A stretch of DNA of 8,033 nucleotides. It comes from Kiritimatiellia bacterium. Lineage in GTDB: Bacteria; Verrucomicrobiota; Kiritimatiellia; RFP12; UBA1067. The stretch spans positions 1 to 8,033 of the forward strand of contig JAFPNP010000263.1 in NCBI GenBank assembly GCA_017411125.1. Direction: 5' to 3'. Below, in pieces: positions 1 through 5,683 of this stretch. Numbering within the stretch: the stretch's first letter is position 1; the number at the start of each line of letters is the position of its first letter. Position numbers and translations under genes: made by a program. The notes under the pieces were generated by a model, which was given only the letters and a program-made list of their open reading frames with translations, had not been told where the DNA came from and did no database searches.

Positions 1-634
1 ACTTGCCGCATATGATGATATCCGTTTCCTCGGCTCCCTGCCGCATTCGGGCAAGCTGTCCGAGGCGGATGAGAAGGACGTGCTTGGAATCGTGGCGCTG
101 AAGTTTTCGGGCGAGGACTGTCCGAAAGGCGTCGTGCTGGTATGCCGGCTTCCTGGCGCGGAAGTGCAGCCGAAGTTCCGCGAGGTGCTGGCGTGGTCGC
201 TTGCGATGTCCGGCGAGCAATCGTTCGCGCTCGAGGTGGTGTCAGACGACGGGTCCGAGAGGCAGGGCGAGCCCGGCGCAGGAATGCTCAGTACCGTCTG
301 CACGGGAAACAAGGGATGGTTCCCCGTGGCGAACAGGTACGCGCTGGCCCCGACGGAATTGCAAATGCTGCAGGCGGATCTTGCCGCACTGCGCGCGCAA
401 TACGACCATGTGTTCGTCCACATACAGGACGGAATCAGGCGTGGCGGCAGTTTCCTCGACCAGCTGCTCTCGGCCTGCGACAGCGTGATACTCGTCACCG
501 GCACGGGCAGCACGCCGCGTTCGTGGTTCAGATACGCGCGCAAACATCTGAACGCTTCCGGCAAGCCGGTAATGGCGATAGCGACTGGGGCGCCGACGCG
601 GATCATCAGGCGGGAAATGGAGTCGAAAGGATGA
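1..634 (+). CDS. Wzc/BY-kinase-like chain-length protein, C-terminal part, degenerate nucleotide site (5' partial)
   Basis: The frame is open from base 2 to the TGA at 632-634, giving 210 visible residues with no start in view. A GTG at 80 lies inside the frame and is probably not the real start. The layout follows the cytoplasmic domain of Wzz/BY-kinase fusions: a linker (RFLGSLP, visible residues 8-14), a strand plus loop where Walker A should be (VVLVCRLPGAEVQPKF, 44-59), a Walker A'-like strand (FALEVVSDD, 75-83), and a Walker B-like strand (YDHVFVHIQD, 134-143) followed by SACDSVILVTGTGSTPRSW (157-175). The GK[ST] of Walker A is absent, the usual Asp-rich A' and B motifs are altered, and the tail (RREMESKG) has no tyrosine cluster. 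By homology it would sit at the inner membrane as a polysaccharide co-polymerase beside the Wza-like protein encoded next. ATP binding and autophosphorylation look lost. Family placement rests on motif layout and context only; another P-loop-like fold is possible. Confidence 0.62.
   Translation, partial: LAAYDDIRFLGSLPHSGKLSEADEKDVLGIVALKFSGEDCPKGVVLVCRLPGAEVQPKFREVLAWSLAMSGEQSFALEVVSDDGSERQGEPGAGMLSTVCTGNKGWFPVANRYALAPTELQMLQADLAALRAQYDHVFVHIQDGIRRGGSFLDQLLSACDSVILVTGTGSTPRSWFRYARKHLNASGKPVMAIATGAPTRIIRREMESKG
619..622 (+). promoter_or_regulatory. Shine-Dalgarno for the Wza-like gene
   Basis: GGAG with 8 bases to the ATG at 631. It lies inside the end of the upstream gene and decides the start against the longer open frame, which runs back to 142. 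Confidence 0.7.
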
Positions 635-681
635 GGGCGTATGTTGTTCTTTTCTGTGTTCTGGCGCTGCTGCAGGGATGC
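631..681 (+). other. Lipoprotein signal peptide with lipobox (residues 1-17)
   Basis: The codons give a single basic residue (Arg2), a hydrophobic core (YVVLFCVLALL) and the lipobox L-L-Q-G-C ending at Cys17 (679-681). This predicts signal peptidase II cleavage and lipidation of Cys17. The residues after Cys are Tyr-Trp-Asp. Asp is at +4, so it is not the classical +2 inner-membrane retention signal, which agrees with sorting to the outer membrane. Confidence 0.85.
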
Positions 682-1686
682 TACTGGGATCGCCTTACCG
701 ACAACTACGATTCCGCGTTCGGCGAAAACGGCGCCGCCGACGGGAACGCGCTGATCGAGGCGACGGGGCGCGACGAAGAGTCGATCCGGCGCATCAACAA
801 GCGACTTCAGGAACTTGCGAACGAGGACGAGCCGACCTACAAGATGAACGCGGGCGACGAGATCGAGATACGCGTCTACGACCATCCCGACCTCGGCATG
901 ATAACCAGGATAGGCCCTGACGGGACGATAGGCATCGCGTTCATGGGACAGGTGCGCCTGAGCGGCCTCACGATCGCGCAGGGCGCGGAAAAGATAAGGG
1001 CGGGCCTCGCCCCATACGTAAAAAACCCCGTGGTCAGCATAACCGTGAGAGAAGTGCAGAGCGAAACCGCGACCATCGCGGGCTCCTGCGCCAAGCCCGG
1101 CGTGTACGGAATATCGAATTCGACCCGCCTCGCAGATCTCTACGCCATGGCCGGATCGAGCGCCAGCCGCCTATTCAACGGCGTCACGGTGGACGTGGCG
1201 GACCTGCCGCACTCGATAATAATCCGAAAGGGCGAAATTCTTCCGGTGGACTTCATCAAGGCCGTGAACGAGGGCGACACTCTCCACAACGTGCTCATAC
1301 GCCGCGGCGACTACGTGTTCATCGCCCAGCGCATGGAGTCCTCCGTGACGATCTGCGGCGCCGTGCCGAATCCGCACAAGCGCCTCTACGAGCCGCGCAT
1401 GGGACTCATAGAGACGCTCACCATGGCCGGCTGGCTGAAGGAGACGCACTGGAGCCACGTGATTATCATACGCGACGGCCTTGCCAATCCCAAGATGTAC
1501 AAGGTAGACGTGGACGGCATCATCGCTGGGAAGTGCCGCAACGTCATGCTCAAGGCAGGCGACATCGTATACGTGCCGCAGGACAACATATCCGAGTACA
1601 ACGTGTTCGTCAAGAAACTCATGCCCACGGCGCAGCTGTTCAACCTGGTCACCACGCGCCTCACGCGCGAAGCCCTGCTGGACTGA
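631..1686 (+). CDS. Wza-like polysaccharide export outer-membrane lipoprotein
   Basis: 351 residues. The frame stays open upstream to 142, but the ATG at 631 is chosen because it begins a lipoprotein signal peptide (MRAYVVLFCVLALLQGC, lipobox LLQGC, acylated Cys17), overlaps the previous stop by 4 bases, and has GGAG at 619-622. After a charged helical stretch (about 42-66) comes a polysaccharide export (Poly_export) domain (about 69-145: YKMNAGDEIEIRVYDHPDLG, then a GPDGTIGIAFMGQVRLSGLT core). Two SLBB-type repeats follow, starting near ATIAGSCAKPGVYGIS (147-162) and VTICGAVPNP (239-248). The end (about 321-345) is a putative amphipathic helix, the place where Wza forms its outer-membrane helical barrel. 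Known role of the family: an oligomeric outer-membrane channel that exports capsule or exopolysaccharide, docked to the Wzc-type co-polymerase. Gene order next to such a protein fits. Length is near that of Wza. Export family confident; the exported polymer is unknown. Confidence 0.92.
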   Translation: MRAYVVLFCVLALLQGCYWDRLTDNYDSAFGENGAADGNALIEATGRDEESIRRINKRLQELANEDEPTYKMNAGDEIEIRVYDHPDLGMITRIGPDGTIGIAFMGQVRLSGLTIAQGAEKIRAGLAPYVKNPVVSITVREVQSETATIAGSCAKPGVYGISNSTRLADLYAMAGSSASRLFNGVTVDVADLPHSIIIRKGEILPVDFIKAVNEGDTLHNVLIRRGDYVFIAQRMESSVTICGAVPNPHKRLYEPRMGLIETLTMAGWLKETHWSHVIIIRDGLANPKMYKVDVDGIIAGKCRNVMLKAGDIVYVPQDNISEYNVFVKKLMPTAQLFNLVTTRLTREALLD

Positions 1687-1687
1687 C

Positions 1688-3019
1688 ATGAAATACTTCG
1701 TGTTCACAGTCGCCGCCCTTGGCGTTCCGCCTCTCGCGTACCTGTTTTTCATCAACAGCCGTTGGATGCGCCACGCGCTGTGGGGCATGGCGGCGGCGAT
1801 GTTCGCATGGCAGGGAACGGCGATAAACTTCCTGTCGCACGAGGACTACCGCGGAAGCGCACGCGGCATGGAGGTGAGCCTCGTCTACCTGCTCGCCTTC
1901 GCGCTTCTCGGCGTGGCCGCCTTGAAGCACAAGGTGAAAAGCCTTCTGCCGGACGGCGGATTCCGCATCTACGCGGTGTATTTCCTGCTGTGCCTTCCAA
2001 GCCTCTCCACTGCGGCAAGCGGCGAACTCGCATGGTGCGAACTGTGGAAGATGCTGATGATCTACTCGTTTTCGCTTTCCATCCTGTGCTTTCTGCGCAT
2101 GAGCGGCGACGTGAAATCGGTTCTGTTGATGTTCGCCTTGATCATCGTGGGCAACTTCTTCATCGTATCCAAGATGCATTTTTCCGGCGTGTACCAGCCG
2201 CGGGGCATATTCCCGCACCGCAACAGCATGTCGATGGCGATGAACCTGTTCGGCCCGGTGTTCTTCGCCGCATACCTGACGCACGGCGCGCGGACGTGGA
2301 TCGGCAAGTTGTCCGCGCTGACGTGCGTGTGCGCCGGAATCGCGTCTGTGTGGTCTTATTCACGCGGCGCGATCGCCGCCATGCCGATAGGCTACGGCAT
2401 TGCGGCGGCGGCCTGTTTCCTCGAAGGCAAGAGGATCGTGCAGAAGATGTTCCGGATACTGCCAGTCGTCGTCGTCCTCGGCGTGTGCCTTGTCGCGCTC
2501 ATCCCGCGTATCGTGGAACGTTTCCAGACCGCATCCGAGGCGTCGGCCAACACCCGCGTCGAACTGGCGGGATGCGCATGGGAAATGATCAAGGACGAGC
2601 CTTTGCGCGGAATCGGCATCAACAACTGGGGCATAAAAATAAACCGTCCTTACGAATATGCGGAGCGCGCGGGACGCTACTTCCCGGAGAACATGGGGTC
2701 TGACGGCGTGGTAGAGACGGTCTACCTGCTCGTGTGCGCGGAATGCGGCATCCCGGCGCTTGCGGCGATGCTCGCCTGGTTCATGTGGTATTGGCTGCTT
2801 GGCGTGCGGCTTCTCAGGCGGCTGCGCGGGACGAAATGGTATTTCATTCCCGCCGGGGCGATAGGCGGCCTTGCCGCCAACTACCTGCAGGGCATCCTAG
2901 AATGGGTATTGCGCCAGCAGATGAACCTTATATTCCTCACCGGACTGTTCGCGCTTTTGAGCTATCTCGGTCTGGAATGGCGCAGCCTCGTGGCGGCGGA
3001 AAGGAGCGACAAGACATGA
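1688..3019 (+). CDS. O-antigen ligase/polymerase family (Wzy_C-like) integral membrane protein
   Basis: 443 residues, strongly hydrophobic, with about 10-12 predicted membrane segments. Family marks are GIFPHRNSMSMAMNL (173-187), the arginine motif VWSYSRGAIAA (221-231), and a large loop between about 274 and 342 holding RVELAGCAWEMIKDEPLRGIGINNW (290-314), followed by ETVYLLVCAECGIPAL (343-358). These match the Wzy_C domain shared by Wzy polymerases, WaaL ligases and related enzymes that use undecaprenyl-linked glycans on the periplasmic side. Sitting beside Wza- and Wzx-type genes, it most likely polymerises the repeat units, but the sequence cannot separate polymerase from ligase. The histidine usual just before the YL..xxE.G helix is Glu-Thr here (343-344). 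The ATG at 1688 follows the previous stop after one base and has no good Shine-Dalgarno, so translation probably depends on re-initiation. Confidence 0.85.
   Translation: MKYFVFTVAALGVPPLAYLFFINSRWMRHALWGMAAAMFAWQGTAINFLSHEDYRGSARGMEVSLVYLLAFALLGVAALKHKVKSLLPDGGFRIYAVYFLLCLPSLSTAASGELAWCELWKMLMIYSFSLSILCFLRMSGDVKSVLLMFALIIVGNFFIVSKMHFSGVYQPRGIFPHRNSMSMAMNLFGPVFFAAYLTHGARTWIGKLSALTCVCAGIASVWSYSRGAIAAMPIGYGIAAAACFLEGKRIVQKMFRILPVVVVLGVCLVALIPRIVERFQTASEASANTRVELAGCAWEMIKDEPLRGIGINNWGIKINRPYEYAERAGRYFPENMGSDGVVETVYLLVCAECGIPALAAMLAWFMWYWLLGVRLLRRLRGTKWYFIPAGAIGGLAANYLQGILEWVLRQQMNLIFLTGLFALLSYLGLEWRSLVAAERSDKT
3001..3006 (+). promoter_or_regulatory. Shine-Dalgarno for the GT4-type gene
   Basis: AAGGAG with 9 bases to the ATG at 3016, inside the end of the Wzy_C-like gene. 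It supports the 3016 start rather than the long upstream extension. Confidence 0.8.
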
Positions 3020-4002
3020 CGCTTACACCCGGATTCCGCAAAGTGCTTGCCCGGAGCGGCGCAAGCGTGCTGAGCGCAAGCCCCGCAGTCGCGGCGGCCT
3101 ACGAACGCGATTTCGAAAAGAACATGTCTTCGTTTGCCGAGTTCGCCAGGGCGAACGGCGGAGCGGCGTTTCTGCTGCAGCTTGGATTCGAGCACGAAAC
3201 GGACGAACCGGCATCCAGGCTCGCCGCATCGATATCGCGTTTCCGCGAACAGGCCCCCGGAACGCGCGTCATCGTGCTCTGCAATTGCCTCGGCGAAGTC
3301 GCCGCCCTGGACGCCTTGGGGCTGGAAACTCGTTTCATACACCAGAACTGCTTTCTCGACGAGCGGCGCTACCGCCCGATGGGCGGAACGGAGCGCCGGT
3401 ACGACGCCGCGTACATCGCCCGCGTCACGCCGTTCAAGCGCCATTCGCTCATTCCGGACGCGCTTTCCCCGCGTCTTCTGCTCGTCGGAACGAAAGACCA
3501 TTACGGCGATCCGGTCTACAAGGCGCAGATACGCGAACGTTTCCCCGATGCCGGATGGGTGTCCGAATTCAGGGGCGTCGATGTGTCCGTGCTGCTTGCC
3601 AAGGCGAAATGCGGCCTTGCGCTCTCCGCCGCCGAAGGGGCGTGCTTCGCTTCGGCCGAATATCTTCTTTGCGGACTTCCAGTCGTGGACACGCCTGCGT
3701 TGGGCGGACGCGCCGCGCTGTACCCTGAGGAATACGTGCGCGAAGTGGAGGCGGCGCCGGAAGCCGTCGGCGAAGGAATAGCCTATTGGTGCGCGCATCG
3801 TCCCGATCCCCGCAAGATCCGCGCGGCGTGGCTCGCAAAAGCCGAGCAGCACAGGGCCGCCTACCGCGAACTGATGCGCGAACTTACGGGACGCATTCCG
3901 GGGCGTCCGCCGCACAAGCTCGGCGTTCGCACTCCGCATTGCGGCGCGTTGTGGTCTCTCGCCGTGCAGGCGTATCTTGCCGCAAGGAGCATCGTCGCGT
4001 GA
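3016..4002 (+). CDS. GT4-type glycosyltransferase (GT-B fold, short N-terminal domain)
   Basis: 328 residues from the ATG at 3016, which overlaps the previous stop as ATGA and has AAGGAG at 3001-3006. The frame extends upstream to 2734 inside the previous gene, but that part is a shadow. The C-terminal half is a Glycos_transf_1/GT4 nucleotide-sugar domain: YDAAYIARVTPFKRHSLI (129-146), with the Arg136/Lys141 pair expected at the donor phosphates; RLLLVGTKDH (153-162); and LALSAAEGACFASAEYLLCGLPVVDT (201-226), containing the EX7E motif Glu207/Glu215, then a GGR loop (230-232). The N-terminal acceptor domain is only about 125 residues, shorter than usual for GT4. No signal peptide or membrane segment is seen, so it is probably cytoplasmic or peripheral. 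It would add a sugar to the lipid-linked repeat unit. Sugar and linkage cannot be told. Confidence 0.85.
   Translation: MTLTPGFRKVLARSGASVLSASPAVAAAYERDFEKNMSSFAEFARANGGAAFLLQLGFEHETDEPASRLAASISRFREQAPGTRVIVLCNCLGEVAALDALGLETRFIHQNCFLDERRYRPMGGTERRYDAAYIARVTPFKRHSLIPDALSPRLLLVGTKDHYGDPVYKAQIRERFPDAGWVSEFRGVDVSVLLAKAKCGLALSAAEGACFASAEYLLCGLPVVDTPALGGRAALYPEEYVREVEAAPEAVGEGIAYWCAHRPDPRKIRAAWLAKAEQHRAAYRELMRELTGRIPGRPPHKLGVRTPHCGALWSLAVQAYLAARSIVA
3984..3989 (+). promoter_or_regulatory. Shine-Dalgarno for the GT25 gene (GTG start)
   Basis: AAGGAG with 9 bases to the GTG at 3999. It identifies a non-ATG start that overlaps the preceding TGA. Confidence 0.8.
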
Positions 4003-4745
4003 AGAGTTTCGTGATAAATCTCGACCGGGACGCGGCGCGGCTGGAGGAGACGCGGCGGATGTTTGCTTCCGCCGGAATGTCTTTCGAACGCGTCCCGGCT
4101 GTCGATGCGCGCGCACTTGCGCCCGCGGAACTGCGCAAGGCGTGTCCGCCCGTGCGCTTCTATCTCGCGAACGCCCGACGCGTGAAGCCGGGCGAGATCG
4201 GATGCGCGCTCTCGCACAGAAAGTGCTGGGAAACGGTCGCGGCGCGGAATCTGCCGCTCGCGGCAGTGTTCGAGGACGATGTGCTTGCGGACATGGACGC
4301 GCTCAAGGCGCATCTCGCCGCGATCGAGAAGGAGTGCGATCCCGCCGTTCCGACCGTATGGCTCATGAACAGGGGATTGCCCAAGCCGAAAGCGCCATGC
4401 GGCGATTGGTATGAAATCGGCGGCGGGGCATGGGCCTGGGGCGCGTACTGCTACGTGCTCAATGCCGCTGCTGCGGACAGGCTTTCCGCGCTCATGACGC
4501 CGATGGCGAACGTCTGCGACGCATGGTCCGTTTTCGCCTGTTGCGGCGTTCGCGTATTGGCCGCCGCGGACGCGTTCGCAACGACACGTTCCGGTTCGTC
4601 CACCATATCGCGCAAGACAAAAAGCCTGTGGGGGCGCGAGTGGTTCCGGCGGTTCTACTGGTTCAGATATGGATTCGCGTTCCGGCTCGACCTTTTCCTG
4701 AAACGGTTCGAGGGAAAGCGGTTCGGAAAGGAGCAGCACAGATGA
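3999..4745 (+). CDS. Glycosyltransferase family 25 (LPS/LOS-type glycosyltransferase)
   Basis: 248 residues starting with GTG at 3999. This start is chosen because it overlaps the previous stop (GTGA), has AAGGAG at 3984-3989, and places the diagnostic N-terminus at once: KSFVINLDRDAARLEETRRMF (2-22) and FERVPAVDAR (29-38). Other GT25 marks are KPGEIGCALSHRKCWETV (63-80), the metal/nucleotide EDD motif in LAAVFEDDVL (87-96) and a late VCDAW (172-176). The family transfers sugars, classically galactose, onto lipooligosaccharide or capsule precursors. The C-terminal 38 residues (211-248) are rich in Arg, Lys, Trp, Phe and Tyr without acidic balance and may hold the enzyme to the inner membrane. 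Length is normal for a compact GT25 protein. Donor and acceptor are unknown. In context it extends the repeat unit. Confidence 0.9.
   Translation: MKSFVINLDRDAARLEETRRMFASAGMSFERVPAVDARALAPAELRKACPPVRFYLANARRVKPGEIGCALSHRKCWETVAARNLPLAAVFEDDVLADMDALKAHLAAIEKECDPAVPTVWLMNRGLPKPKAPCGDWYEIGGGAWAWGAYCYVLNAAAADRLSALMTPMANVCDAWSVFACCGVRVLAAADAFATTRSGSSTISRKTKSLWGREWFRRFYWFRYGFAFRLDLFLKRFEGKRFGKEQHR
4727..4733 (+). promoter_or_regulatory. Shine-Dalgarno for the GtrB-like gene
   Basis: AAAGGAG with 8 bases to the ATG at 4742. The next in-frame ATG (4748) would sit 14 bases away, so 4742 is preferred. Confidence 0.8.
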
Positions 4746-5683
4746 AGATGCCAGTCGGCCAGAACGCGCCGGCGCTGACGATAGTCGTGCCGGTGTTCAA
4801 CGAATGCGAATGCATCCGCACCTACGTCGAAGCCGTCGCCGCCCAGACGATGCCGTGCGAATGGAAACTGTTGTTCGTGGACGACGGCTCCACCGACGGC
4901 ACGCTGGCGGCGATAAAGGAAATCGCTTCGTCGGACAGGCGCGTCCACTACATTTCGTTCCCGCGGAACTTCGGCAAGGAGGCCGCGCTGCTTGCCGGAC
5001 TGGAGCATTCCGGCGGCGATCTCGTGGCTACGATGGACGTCGACATGCAGGATCCGCCGTCGCTGCTGCCGGAAATGACGCGCGCGATACGCGAGGAGAA
5101 ATTCGACGTGGTCGCCACGCGGCGCACGACGCGCAAAGGCGAACCGTTGCTGCGTTCGCTTTTCGCGCATCTCTTCTACAAGACGATGCGCTGCTTCTCG
5201 GACTTGGAGCTTGTCGAAGGCGCGCGGGACTACCGCATGATGACGCGGAAGGTCGTGGACGCCATCGTCTCCATGCAGGAACGGGACCGCTTCATCAAGG
5301 GCATATTCCCGTGGATCGGATTCAAGACGAAATGGATCGATTACGAATACGTGCCGCGGACGACGGGATCCACGAAATGGTCGTTCTGGAAGCTGTTTGT
5401 CTATGGCGTAGATGGAGTGCTGTCTTTTTCGACGGCGCCCCTGCGCTCCGTCGCGTTCGGCGGGATACTCGCTTTCGCGGCCGCGTTCCCGTTGCTCGTT
5501 TTCATGCTTGTGCGGCATTTTGCGCTGGGGCGTCCTTTCACGGAATGCGCCGTGCTTGCATATCTGATTGCGTTCTTGGCGAGCATGCAGACGCTTGCCG
5601 TCGGAATATTCGGTCTCTACCTGGCGAAGATCCATCGCGAAAGCACGCGCCGCCCACATTTCGTGATAGCCGAGCAGGCTTGA
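4742..5683 (+). CDS. Membrane-anchored GT2 glycosyltransferase, DPM/GtrB-type (polyprenyl-phosphate sugar synthase-like)
   Basis: 313 residues. The ATG at 4742 overlaps the previous stop (ATGA) with AAAGGAG at 4727-4733; the alternative ATG at 4748 is worse spaced. The GT-A domain comes first: LTIVVPVFNECECI (12-25), LLFVDDGSTDGT (43-54), ISFPRNFGKEAALLAGLEHS (71-90) and the metal-binding MDVDMQDPP (98-106, Asp99/Asp101). Then RDYRMMTRKVVDAI (162-175), RFIKGIFPWIGF (183-194) and YVPRTTGSTKWSFWKL (203-218) match the DPM/GtrB subfamily. Two membrane segments follow (about 233-258 and 268-294) with a short basic tail, also typical. Members move a hexose or related sugar from a nucleotide donor to undecaprenyl phosphate, facing the cytoplasm, for later use in the periplasm. 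Motifs are intact. It could instead act directly on the repeat unit. The usual partner small flippase (GtrA) is not in the window. Confidence 0.9.
   Translation: MKMPVGQNAPALTIVVPVFNECECIRTYVEAVAAQTMPCEWKLLFVDDGSTDGTLAAIKEIASSDRRVHYISFPRNFGKEAALLAGLEHSGGDLVATMDVDMQDPPSLLPEMTRAIREEKFDVVATRRTTRKGEPLLRSLFAHLFYKTMRCFSDLELVEGARDYRMMTRKVVDAIVSMQERDRFIKGIFPWIGFKTKWIDYEYVPRTTGSTKWSFWKLFVYGVDGVLSFSTAPLRSVAFGGILAFAAAFPLLVFMLVRHFALGRPFTECAVLAYLIAFLASMQTLAVGIFGLYLAKIHRESTRRPHFVIAEQA

Noticed and set aside
80..82. GTG as the start of gene 1
   Set aside because: The frame is open upstream to the window edge, and the residues before it (RFLGSLP) fit the linker of Wzz/BY-kinase proteins, so the gene begins outside the window.
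149..175. Frameshift or assembly error as the cause of the missing Walker A
   Set aside because: The frame is continuous, the flanking strands line up with normal spacing, and several separate motifs are altered together, which a single error cannot explain.
142..630. Long N-terminal extension of the Wza-like frame
   Set aside because: It lies in another frame of gene 1, has low-complexity Arg-rich composition, and would bury the lipoprotein signal peptide that starts at 631.
1684..1690. Terminator or promoter between the Wza-like and Wzy_C-like genes
   Set aside because: Only one base separates stop and start; no hairpin with a T-run or -35/-10 pair is seen.
1762..2703. 313-codon + strand frame inside the Wzy_C-like gene
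   Set aside because: It is an Arg/His-rich alternative frame of a clearly coding membrane protein.
2734..3015. Upstream extension of the GT4-type frame
   Set aside because: It overlaps the membrane protein gene in another frame, and a good Shine-Dalgarno plus stop-start overlap fix the start at 3016.
2962..4116. 384-codon open frame on the - strand
   Set aside because: It is antisense to the GT4 and GT25 genes, with Arg/His-rich composition typical of a GC-rich shadow and no recognisable domain.
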